The notes below the pieces were generated by a model that had not been told where the DNA came from, ran no database searches, and saw nothing but the letters and a program-made list of their open reading frames with translations. From contig JARLHB010000534.1 in assembly GCA_031292465.1 (NCBI GenBank), positions 1 through 10,531 on the forward strand: a DNA stretch of 10,531 bases, read 5' to 3'. Of the stretch, positions 1 to 6,769 are shown piece by piece. Within the stretch, counting starts at the first letter, position 1, and each line of letters begins with the position of its first letter. Source of the DNA: Ignavibacteriaceae bacterium. Lineage in GTDB: Bacteria; Bacteroidota; Ignavibacteria; Ignavibacteriales; Ignavibacteriaceae. A program made the position numbers and the translations under genes.

Positions 1-2
1 GC

Positions 3-1358
3 CAGACAGTTTATGAAGTAACACAGCCATTTAAAGATTTGTTTAAATCCTCGAAAGCAATGTGGGGAATAAATATATCTTACCTGCTTGAAGGGTTAAC
101 ATATTTCGGAGTCCTTTCCCTGCTTGCAATTTATTTTAACAACTATGCAGGCTTAAACGATATTAATGCTGACCAGATGGTTGGCTTATTAACTGCGGGA
201 ATTACATTAAGCATGCTGTTCCTTGGCGCTACGGTTGATTTAATTGGAGTGCGAAAATCATTTCTTATCTCTTTGTCATTAATGCTTGTCGGTAGAATAT
301 TCTTATCCGTCGGCCCGGATCTGACTTCCGTAAAAGGGATGTGGACAGGCGTTCACAATTACGCCATGTTTGGAATACTGTGGATAGTTCTCGGTTATGG
401 AATTTATCAGCCTGCGGCTTATGCCGGAGTTAAACAGCTTATGACGTCAAAAAACTCCGCTATGGGTTATGCAATGCTTTATGCAATAATGAACCTTGGC
501 GGATTCCTTCCCGGTATAATTTCCCCGCCTGTAAGAAAGAGTTTTGGAATTCTCGGAGTATTCTGGGTATATGCAGCTTTAACAGTTGTCGGAATCCTGG
601 CAGTAACTTTACTTATTACAAAGAAAGCAATAAAAGACGCTGTTATCCGTAAAGAAGCGGAAGAAGATACCGTTGAAGAGAATAAAGAAGATGAAGAAGA
701 AATGCCGCTTAAGGAAAAGCTGAAATACTACCTTAAAAATTTCCCGTTAAAAGATATGCGGTTCCTTTATTTTATCTTTGTATTAATTCCTGTGCAGACT
801 TTATTTGCTCACAACTGGCTTACGCTTCCGCAGTACTGCAGCAGGGCGTTTACAGGCGTTGTTAGCGATAACTTTGAGTTCTTCGTTAACCTTAACCCGA
901 TTATGATTTTTGTCCTTACGCCCATGATAGCCGCATTAACATTAAAAAGAAATCCTTATAAGATGATGATTGTCGGAACGCTGGTTATGGGAGCTCCTAC
1001 ATTCCTTCTAACTTTAGGGCCGAATATTTATACTCTTTTTGCTTTCTTATTTATAATGACTATTGGCGAAGCAATGTGGCAGCCGCGTTTCCTTCAGTGG
1101 GTTGCGGAAATTGCGCCTAAAGGCATGACCGGAATTTATATGGGCATCGGACAGTTCCCGTGGTTTTTAACAAAAGTAGTTACAAGCCTTTATGCCGGAT
1201 GGTTCTTAATGCACTACTGTCCTGCCGGCGTTCCGCCTGCACAGATGAATACGCAGACAATGTGGTTTATTTACGGCCTGATAGCTATTATAAGTCCTGT
1301 TGGTTTGTTTCTTGCAAGAAAATGGATGATGAAGGGATTTAAAACCAAAGCTGAATAA
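3..1358 (+). CDS. MFS transporter, POT/PTR2-like (5' partial)
   Basis: This is an inner-membrane carrier of the major facilitator superfamily. The protein is dominated by hydrophobic helices. An MFS motif-A-like loop (GATVDLIGVRKS) follows the second helix, and an acidic/lysine-rich hydrophilic loop (about 655-770) splits it into two halves of about six helices. The opening segment (LLEGLTYFGVLSLLAIYF) and the segment around 415-530 (GIYQPAAYAGVKQ, then MLYAIMNLGGFLPG) resemble proton-dependent oligopeptide transporters, so di/tripeptide uptake is a reasonable guess, but the substrate cannot be read from sequence. The reading frame stays open to the left edge: codons at 3-38 encode QTVYEVTQPFKD, which fits the cytoplasmic lead-in of such transporters, so the start lies outside the window and the TTG at 39 is probably internal. 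cstA follows 67 nt downstream with no obvious promoter, suggesting one operon. MFS call confident; POT assignment moderate. Confidence 0.85.
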   Translation, partial: QTVYEVTQPFKDLFKSSKAMWGINISYLLEGLTYFGVLSLLAIYFNNYAGLNDINADQMVGLLTAGITLSMLFLGATVDLIGVRKSFLISLSLMLVGRIFLSVGPDLTSVKGMWTGVHNYAMFGILWIVLGYGIYQPAAYAGVKQLMTSKNSAMGYAMLYAIMNLGGFLPGIISPPVRKSFGILGVFWVYAALTVVGILAVTLLITKKAIKDAVIRKEAEEDTVEENKEDEEEMPLKEKLKYYLKNFPLKDMRFLYFIFVLIPVQTLFAHNWLTLPQYCSRAFTGVVSDNFEFFVNLNPIMIFVLTPMIAALTLKRNPYKMMIVGTLVMGAPTFLLTLGPNIYTLFAFLFIMTIGEAMWQPRFLQWVAEIAPKGMTGIYMGIGQFPWFLTKVVTSLYAGWFLMHYCPAGVPPAQMNTQTMWFIYGLIAIISPVGLFLARKWMMKGFKTKAE

Positions 1359-1371
1359 TTAAGCAGATATT

Positions 1372-1393
1372 ATCCTGAAGCAGCTTTCGGGAT
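1372..1393 (+). other. Hairpin between the MFS gene and cstA
   Basis: An imperfect inverted repeat lies in the 67-nt spacer: ATCCTGAA pairs with TTTCGGGAT through eight or nine base pairs including G-T wobbles. No T-tract follows, so it does not look like an intrinsic terminator. It could be a processing or mRNA-stability element that sets relative expression of the two genes, or a degenerate repeat. Confidence 0.35.
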
Positions 1394-1425
1394 GCAAGAT
1401 TAGAATTTATTTAAAAGGGTGAAAA

Positions 1426-3201
1426 ATGAATGTTCTAATTTTTATTGCTGTTGCTGTCTTATTATTTATTATTTCCGGTAAATTTTATGCCGGGTATATA
1501 GCGAAAAAATTGGGTGAAAACCCGGGCAATCCTACCCCTGCTGTTACTAATAATGACGGCAGGGATTATGTCCCTACAAAACGTTATATTGTATTTGCAC
1601 ATCATTTTTCCGCTATAGCAGGTGCGGGGCCGATTATCGGGCCTACTATGGCGGTGCTTTACGGACTTGTGCCTGCATGGCTGTGGGTAGTGTTCGGCGG
1701 AATATTCTTCGGCGCAGTTCATGATTTTACAGTTCTGTTTGTAAGCATAAGGGAAGGCGGAAAATCCATATCGGAAGTTGCAAGAAAAACTCTGGGTAAA
1801 ACAGGATTCAACCTTTTCATCTCATTTACAATTCTGATGCTTATCCTTATTACATCTTCTTTCTTAAGCGCTACTTCAATATCACTTACATCTTTATGGC
1901 CGACTGCAAAGCTTGGCGTAACCGGTAATGATACAATACTGCACACGGTTGTAAAAAACGGTATTGTTTACGGCAGGATTGGAGGAATTGCATCAACATC
2001 CGTAATTATTATTACACTGATGGCTCCTTTGTTAGGATGGTTAATTTACAAGAAGGGTATTAAAACTCTTTTAGCTTATATATTGGCATCGTTTATATGT
2101 TTTATCTCCATAATTCTTGGAATTATTTTCCCGGTCACTATGTCTCCCACATTGTGGATGATAATTATTTCCGTTTATGTATTAATTGCTTCCGGAGCGC
2201 CGGTATGGGTAATATTGCAGCCGCGTGATTTTATAAATGTACAAATCCTTTACGCCGGAATAGTGCTTATGGTAGCTTCGCTTTTGGTTGTCGGATTTAC
2301 CGGGGTAAATATTTCCATGCCTAATTATAATTTAGCCGAAGGTTCAAACAGCCTGGGAGCTATCTGGCCAATGATGTTTATTACTATTGCATGCGGGGCA
2401 ATATCCGGTTTCCATTCGTTAGTTGCCGGTGGTACTACCTGCAAACAGCTTTCAAATGAAACAGACGCAAGAAAAGTTGGGTTCAACGCGATGCTCCTGG
2501 AATCCTTGTTGGCAGTATGCGTCCTGCTGGCTATTGGAGTCGGGCTAAATTTTGTTGATTATAAAGCTATCGTATGGCCTTCCGATCCGGCGGTTAAGTC
2601 AAACCCGATTTTAGGATTCTCTTTGGCTGCGGGACATCTCTTCAATAAGGGATTGGGAATTTCCGTTCCGCTTGGGACTATATTCGGAATATTGCTTGTG
2701 GAAGGATTTGTTATTACTACATTAGATGCAGCGGTAAGGTTAAACAGATATTTATTTGAGGAACTCTGGCAGATAGTGTTTAAGAATCCGCCGAAGTTAT
2801 TGAAACATTACTGGTTTAACTCAGGCATAGCTGTAGTATTGATGTGGCTGTTTGGCTACACAAATGCTTTCTCTGCGTTATGGCCTATATTTGGGGCGGC
2901 TAATCAGCTTTTGGCAGCGCTTGCATTGCTGGCGGTTTCAAGCTGGCTGTTAATAAAGGGTAAGAAATATTATTATGCACTTTATCCGGCAATATTTATG
3001 ATTGTCACAACAATAACTTCATTAATAATCTTATTTAAACAATACCTGGCATCCTCAAATTATATTCTTATAAGTATTGATATTTTGTTATTCATTTTGT
3101 CAATTGGAGTAATTATTTTAGTAATTAAAACTTTCATTCAGCCTTTAAAGCGGAAGAAAGTTTTGGAAGAAGAAAATGTACCGGACTCCGTTGTACATTA
3201 A
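1426..3201 (+). CDS. cstA: CstA-family carbon starvation protein (pyruvate/peptide transporter)
   Basis: This is a 591-residue polytopic inner-membrane carrier of the CstA/BtsT family. E. coli members transport pyruvate, and CstA has also been linked to peptide use in some bacteria; which applies here is unknown. Family hallmarks appear in order: HHFSAIAGAGPIIGP (59-73), DFTVLFVSIREGGKS (100-114), LQPRDFINVQ (264-273), ISGFHSLVAGGTTCKQL (326-342, near the usual SGFHSLVSSGTTPKQ), TTLDAAVRLNRYLFEE (431-446) and LWPIFGAANQLLAALAL (485-501). It is shorter than the roughly 700-residue E. coli proteins but carries both the core and the C-terminal helices, so it looks intact rather than truncated. 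The ATG is preceded by AAAGGGTGA at ideal spacing, which fixes the start. It follows the MFS gene at 67 nt and is probably co-transcribed with it. It ends in a lysine-rich then acidic cytoplasmic tail. Confidence 0.93.
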   Translation: MNVLIFIAVAVLLFIISGKFYAGYIAKKLGENPGNPTPAVTNNDGRDYVPTKRYIVFAHHFSAIAGAGPIIGPTMAVLYGLVPAWLWVVFGGIFFGAVHDFTVLFVSIREGGKSISEVARKTLGKTGFNLFISFTILMLILITSSFLSATSISLTSLWPTAKLGVTGNDTILHTVVKNGIVYGRIGGIASTSVIIITLMAPLLGWLIYKKGIKTLLAYILASFICFISIILGIIFPVTMSPTLWMIIISVYVLIASGAPVWVILQPRDFINVQILYAGIVLMVASLLVVGFTGVNISMPNYNLAEGSNSLGAIWPMMFITIACGAISGFHSLVAGGTTCKQLSNETDARKVGFNAMLLESLLAVCVLLAIGVGLNFVDYKAIVWPSDPAVKSNPILGFSLAAGHLFNKGLGISVPLGTIFGILLVEGFVITTLDAAVRLNRYLFEELWQIVFKNPPKLLKHYWFNSGIAVVLMWLFGYTNAFSALWPIFGAANQLLAALALLAVSSWLLIKGKKYYYALYPAIFMIVTTITSLIILFKQYLASSNYILISIDILLFILSIGVIILVIKTFIQPLKRKKVLEEENVPDSVVH

Positions 3202-3242
3202 AATACGGATTAGCTTACATTACGTAATATTTAAAAATTGAT

Positions 3243-3382
3243 AAATTGCCCCGGCATTCATGCCGGGGAATACTAATAACCCAAACAATATTGGCTTTAG
3301 CCGCAATGTCCTTTTAATTTTGGCTAAAGCCGAATAAGTTTTTTAAAATTATTAATCCCCGACATAAATGTCGGGGCAATTT
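3243..3382. repeat. Composite REP/BIME-like palindromic element (three hairpins)
   Basis: Three hairpins fill the gap after cstA. Hairpin A (3249-3268) is an 8-bp stem with a TTCA loop. Hairpin B pairs GGCTTTAGCC (3293-3302) with GGCTAAAGCC (3322-3331) across a 19-nt loop. Hairpin C (3357-3376) is an 8-bp stem with a TAAA loop. Units 3243-3272 and 3353-3382 are inverted copies of one another, matching at 26 of 30 positions. The G-C pair at 3254/3263 in A is replaced by an A-T pair at 3362/3371 in C, so pairing is preserved. The arrangement resembles bacterial interspersed mosaic elements. It might also attenuate transcription downstream of cstA or protect its mRNA, although T-tracts are poor. 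Confidence 0.7.
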
Positions 3383-3436
3383 TAAATTTTCTTTGAACAA
3401 TATGAACGATTATTATTTATTTAGACAGAGGTTAGA

Positions 3437-4480
3437 ATTACAAAGTCATTTAAATTACAGGCAATAAAAATCTTTACCGGATGCCTTTTTGTTTTTTCCG
3501 GTACGGTAAAATTGTTCCCGATTTTAGCATTTGAAGTACAGATCATTTCCCAGGGAATATCAAACTGGTTTATTGCTACACTGTTAGCCCGCCTTATTAT
3601 TGCATTCGAAATATTTTTAGGCTTGTCATTTTTCCAAAATAACTATATAAAGAAGATATTTATTCCTGCGGCTCTTGCTTTGCTGTCTATTTTTACATTA
3701 GACTTAATATGGAGTATCATAATTAACGGAACGGGCGGCGATTGCGGATGTTTCGGGCAGCTGATTAAAATGACGCCGGTGGAATCAATTATCAAGAACC
3801 TGGTTTTAATTGCCGGGCTTGCGTATTTATACAAATTGATTGATTATGAAGACGGGAAAAAATTACTTGTACCGGCTTTGTTTCTTATAATACCTTTTGC
3901 AGCGGTATTTTTATTCTTTCCTCTGAAGCTTCAGCATGTTGATAAGTATAATGAAAATAAACTGCAAAAATATACCGTTGTTCAAAAAAACATTGAAAAG
4001 CCGCTGGTGGAAGTCCCTGCAAAAAAAATAGCCAAACCAAAAGAGGAAGAAGCTCCTAAACCAAAAGAAGAAAAAGAAGTTGCTAAACCAAAAGAAATCT
4101 TGCCGGTTTACGCATATAAGAATTTCAGCGGGGGTGTTACGGTTGATTTTTCTAAAGGCACGGAAATAGTCGCAGTGCTTAATATGGAGTGCGATGAATG
4201 CGAAGCAACAGCAACAGCTATTGGAAAATTAAGCAGGGAAATGAAACTGCCTCCAGTGTATTACCTGCTGCTTGGGGATCAAAGCGAAGTGCAGGACTTT
4301 TTTAATAAGACCAAAACAAATTATCCTTATGCCATACTAAATGAAGGGCAATTTTTCCCTCTCATACAGGGTTCCCCGCCAAGAATATGGCTTCTGCAGA
4401 ATGGAATAATTACCGGCGATTGGAATTTTAAAAACTTTTCTGTTGATAATTTAAAAGCCGCTATAAAGAAGCTGCACTAA
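3437..4480 (+). CDS. MauE/DoxX-like membrane protein fused to a thioredoxin-like domain
   Basis: This is a predicted envelope thiol-disulfide protein. The N-terminal half has about five hydrophobic helices and a MauE-type signature GDCGCFGQ followed by SIIKNLVL (about 3735-3810). A lysine/glutamate/proline linker follows (about 4000-4100), then a thioredoxin-like domain with a CDEC active site (VAVLNMECDECEATA, about 4170-4215) and a cis-proline-like segment (GSPPRIWLL, about 4370-4395). Five helices with N-in topology would place the thioredoxin domain in the periplasm. In mau clusters MauE and the CxxC protein MauD are separate, so this reads as a fusion of the two roles; the partner protein is unknown. 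Start: the frame is open from 3425, but the first usual start is TTG at 3512, which would cut off most of helix 1 and its conserved FxFSGxxKLF. AGAGG at 3427-3431 sits 5 nt before ATT at 3437, so I propose an AUU start (347 aa). A frameshift or sequencing error is the alternative. Confidence 0.72.
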   Translation: MTKSFKLQAIKIFTGCLFVFSGTVKLFPILAFEVQIISQGISNWFIATLLARLIIAFEIFLGLSFFQNNYIKKIFIPAALALLSIFTLDLIWSIIINGTGGDCGCFGQLIKMTPVESIIKNLVLIAGLAYLYKLIDYEDGKKLLVPALFLIIPFAAVFLFFPLKLQHVDKYNENKLQKYTVVQKNIEKPLVEVPAKKIAKPKEEEAPKPKEEKEVAKPKEILPVYAYKNFSGGVTVDFSKGTEIVAVLNMECDECEATATAIGKLSREMKLPPVYYLLLGDQSEVQDFFNKTKTNYPYAILNEGQFFPLIQGSPPRIWLLQNGIITGDWNFKNFSVDNLKAAIKKLH

Positions 4481-4560
4481 TAATTGTAGTTATTATTATA
4501 CCGTATGCAAAATTAAATATTAGCATAGTTTTTAACTAAGCGCAAACAGTCGGCATTATT

Positions 4561-4590
4561 AAAGCAGCGAAACGGCGTTTCGCTGTACAA
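4561..4590 (-). repeat. Dispersed palindromic repeat, copy 1
   Basis: The core at 4566-4584 is AGCGAAACGGCGTTTCGCT, an 8-bp palindromic stem with a 3-nt centre. Read on the minus strand, this 30-nt stretch matches 9302-9331 at 27 of 30 positions, including the non-palindromic flank TTGTA. It lies between the converging MauE-thioredoxin gene and phosphohexomutase gene, a usual setting for REP-like sequences. Confidence 0.6.
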
Positions 4591-4599
4591 TTTAAAAAT

Positions 4600-4631
4600 A
4601 AAAAAGATTCTTCAGGGAAGAATCTTTTTTT
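4600..4631. terminator. Bidirectional intrinsic terminator
   Basis: GATTCTTC (4606-4613) pairs perfectly with GAAGAATC (4617-4624) around a 3-nt loop. An A-run lies to the left and a run of seven T to the right, so it works in either direction. It lies between two genes that converge, the MauE-thioredoxin fusion on the plus strand and the phosphohexomutase on the minus strand, and probably serves both. Confidence 0.87.
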
Positions 4632-4659
4632 ATAGTGCAATGGTGTACTAAACTGCTTT

Positions 4660-6006
4660 TCAGCTTCTTATAATTTTCAGCAGCTCTTCGGTTTTTTCTT
4701 TCATCAAATTTATATCGTCTTTGCTTTCAACATTAAGGCGGATAATAGGCTCGGTATTGGAGATTCTTAAATTAAAGCGCCACTTGTCAAACTCAACGCT
4801 TACTCCGTCAAGATGGTCTATCTTACCGTTAGAGTATTTTGCCTCGATTTCTTTTAACTTACCTGCCGGGTCTGCAATTTTTGAATTTATTTCTCCCGAG
4901 CACGGGTAGTTATGTATCATCTCTTCAACAAGATGGGAAAGAGGCCTGTTCTCTTCAGAGATAAGCTGCATAATTAATAAAAATGGTATCATTCCGCTGT
5001 CTGAATAGGAATTATCGCGGAAGTAATGATGCGCGGACATTTCACCGCCGTAAACAGCATTTACTTCTCTCATCTTTTCTTTTATAAAAGCGTGACCGCT
5101 TTTTGAAACTACGGGAACGCCGCCAGCTTTTTTAACAACCTCTATAGTATTCCATATAAGCCTCGGATCGTGGATTATGTTCTCACCCGGGTGTTTCTTC
5201 AGAATGGATTTTGCAAGCAGTCCGACAATGTAATATCCTTCAATAAAATTGCCTTTCTCGTCAAAGAAGAAGCATCTGTCGTAGTCGCCGTCCCATGCTA
5301 CGCCTAAATCAGCCTTGTTGGAGAGCACAGCATCAATAGTTACCTGCCTGTTTTCTATAAGCAGGGGATTGGGTACGCCATTTGGAAAATCCGGTTCGGG
5401 ATCAAAAAACACCTTAATCATTTTAACAGGCAAATCTTTTTCAATAGCATTCAGTGATAATCCTGCGCAGCCGTTGCCTGCATTCACAACCACATTAAGA
5501 GGCTTTATCTTCTTAGCATCATAAAAATGTTTCAGGTTGTTTATAAAGCTGCTCATTATGTCTTTTTGTGAAACTGTTCCGGGTTTATCAGATGGCTTAG
5601 GCAAGTCATTCGCAAGAATCATTTGCTCAACGGTCTGCAAACCTGAATCATAACCGACAGGCACAGAACCTTTACGTACAAATTTTAAACCGTTATATTC
5701 AGGAGGGTTATGGCTTGCAGTAATCATAATACCGCCGTCAGCATCAAGATATGGGGTGCCGTAATAAATCATTTCTGTTCCGCAAAGGCCTATATCAATA
5801 ACATCTGCTCCATAATCAGTTAATCCTTTTTCAAGCGCATTGGAAATCTCTTCTGAAGATCTGCGCGCATCATGCCCAATAACCACTTTTTTTGCATTAA
5901 TAAACTTTGCGTAAGTTAATCCTATTTTATAAGCAAGTTCCGGGTTAAGATCGCCGGGAACTTTTCCTCTAATATCGTATGCCTTAAAACATTCTATTCT
6001 GTCCAT
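4660..6006 (-). CDS. Phosphomannomutase/phosphoglucomutase
   Basis: This is a cytosolic alpha-D-phosphohexomutase that interconverts hexose 6-phosphates and 1-phosphates (mannose and/or glucose), feeding sugar-nucleotide synthesis for polysaccharide, LPS or glycogen. At 448 residues it has normal length, and all four family signatures are present: the phosphoserine loop GGIMITASHNPPEYNG with catalytic Ser98, the Mg-binding loop DGDYDR (239-244), the sugar-recognition loop GGEMSAHHYF (320-329), and the phosphate-binding loop RISNTEPIIRL (414-424). GEMSAHH, with its glutamate and serine, is typical of the PMM/PGM (AlgC/ManB) group rather than GlmM. The chosen ATG has GGAG about nine bases upstream. 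It is transcribed alone, with its own promoter at 6072-6099 and the bidirectional terminator at 4600-4631. Mannose versus glucose preference cannot be decided from sequence. Confidence 0.94.
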   Translation of the reverse strand: MDRIECFKAYDIRGKVPGDLNPELAYKIGLTYAKFINAKKVVIGHDARRSSEEISNALEKGLTDYGADVIDIGLCGTEMIYYGTPYLDADGGIMITASHNPPEYNGLKFVRKGSVPVGYDSGLQTVEQMILANDLPKPSDKPGTVSQKDIMSSFINNLKHFYDAKKIKPLNVVVNAGNGCAGLSLNAIEKDLPVKMIKVFFDPEPDFPNGVPNPLLIENRQVTIDAVLSNKADLGVAWDGDYDRCFFFDEKGNFIEGYYIVGLLAKSILKKHPGENIIHDPRLIWNTIEVVKKAGGVPVVSKSGHAFIKEKMREVNAVYGGEMSAHHYFRDNSYSDSGMIPFLLIMQLISEENRPLSHLVEEMIHNYPCSGEINSKIADPAGKLKEIEAKYSNGKIDHLDGVSVEFDKWRFNLRISNTEPIIRLNVESKDDINLMKEKTEELLKIIRS

Positions 6007-6071
6007 TGGTTAAACTCCGGTTAAATATTGTAAACATTGACAAATAAATCAGGGAATTAATTCTGAATTAC

Positions 6072-6099
6072 ATTATAACGTTTAAGTTAATAAATTCAA
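6072..6099 (-). promoter_or_regulatory. Promoter of the phosphohexomutase gene
   Basis: On the minus strand, a TTGAAT -35-like hexamer (6094-6099) is followed after 16 nt by a consensus TATAAT -10 box (6072-6077). It would start transcription near 6065, giving a leader of about 60 nt. The region is very AT-rich, so some chance resemblance is possible. Confidence 0.5.
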
Positions 6100-6210
6100 C
6101 GGTCAAATTTAAAAAAATAAACAATTGATTCAATTGAAAATAAAAGCAATAGAGAAATATTTTTCAATGGATTTTCTTATCAGAACTAATTACTTTAGGC
6201 TTTGAAAAAT

Positions 6211-6534
6211 ATGAGGGCTAAGATTATCGCAACTAAATATACTGTAAAATGGCACTTCGCAAAATGCAACAATTCTAAATGTAATGCTATTTTCCTGGTA
6301 AATCCTGAAGAAACACCCGGGGAATTGGGCTTTTTGTGCCCTGAATGCAGCACAAAGACTACAACTTCACACGTTGTACAATGTTCAAGCTGTAAAACGA
6401 TTTTGAACTTTGTGCGTGCTGCCCCTAATGAAGAAAAGGTGGTTTTCAGCGTACCAAAGTGTTCGCACTGTGTGGGTACGATAGAAGATGAGTGGGAAAT
6501 TGAGCCGTTATATCAGCCGGATTCTTATATCTGA
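6211..6534 (+). CDS. Small protein with two predicted zinc ribbons (unknown function)
   Basis: I do not recognise the family. From the ATG at 6211 it is 107 residues. It has eight cysteines in four knuckles: CNNSKC (19-24), CPEC (43-46), CSSC (58-61) and CSHC (84-87). Pairing the first two and the last two knuckles gives two consecutive Cys4 zinc ribbons of about 28 and 30 residues. There is no signal peptide or membrane segment, so it should be cytosolic; the tail is acidic. Such zinc ribbons often bind nucleic acids or serve as protein-protein modules, but nothing here identifies a target. A TTG at 6202 would add three residues; I prefer the ATG because an AGG at 6197-6199 lies too close to the TTG and at a loose but usable distance from the ATG. 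It diverges from the phosphohexomutase gene and stands alone. Confidence 0.7.
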   Translation: MRAKIIATKYTVKWHFAKCNNSKCNAIFLVNPEETPGELGFLCPECSTKTTTSHVVQCSSCKTILNFVRAAPNEEKVVFSVPKCSHCVGTIEDEWEIEPLYQPDSYI

Positions 6535-6562
6535 TTTCCTGTTCTGATTCCTCAGACGGAAA
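6535..6562 (+). terminator. Possible hairpin/terminator after the zinc-ribbon gene
   Basis: Directly after the stop codon, TTTCC (6535-6539) can pair with GGAAA (6558-6562), and TCTGA (6543-6547) pairs with TCAGA (6552-6556) around TTCC. The two stems are separated by an asymmetric internal loop. No proper T-tract follows, so termination is uncertain. Confidence 0.3.
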
Positions 6563-6769
6563 ATTGTTGAAATTTCTTTTCATCATATATGAGAAGCAGA
6601 GAGTGGTGTCTCGTTTTATCCATATAAACATTTAATTACCGCCCTGTTAACAGGATAGGGGCACTATTTTAAATAACTATAAGCGTATCAGGACACATTT
6701 TAGCATCCTGTTTATAAATAGCCTTACGTTTATTTGAGAAAACGTTTAATTAAATTTTACTTATAGATT
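6563..6769. other. Gap with short palindromes, no gene seen
   Basis: No convincing coding frame lies here on either strand. It holds a perfect 12-nt palindrome CCTGTTAACAGG (6643-6654), which could be an operator or hairpin, and a weak CAGGA/TCCTG inverted repeat near 6690-6714. The stretch is otherwise AT-rich leader-like sequence that probably carries the promoter for the S46 peptidase gene. Confidence 0.4.

Noticed and set aside
39..41. TTG as the start of the MFS transporter
   Set aside because: The frame is open to the window edge and the upstream codons encode a plausible N-terminal lead-in, so the gene more likely starts outside the window.
1387..1406. CGGGATGC...TAGAAT shared with 9223-9238
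   Set aside because: The match is short, needs a gap, and falls within chance for two spacers; it might be real repeat decay but cannot be supported from one window.
1462..1946. Antisense open frames inside cstA, and similar frames inside the phosphohexomutase and S46 genes
   Set aside because: They lie wholly inside strongly supported genes, show no family features and have no ribosome-binding sites.
4639..4652. AATGGTGTACTAAA resembling AATGGTGAACTAAA at 9280-9293
   Set aside because: A 13 of 14 match of AT-rich sequence is expected by chance several times in a window this size, and its orientation does not agree with the inverted repeat next to it.
6446..6631. Minus-strand 61-codon frame over the end of the zinc-ribbon gene
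   Set aside because: It overlaps the cysteine-rich gene, has unnatural composition and no start signal.
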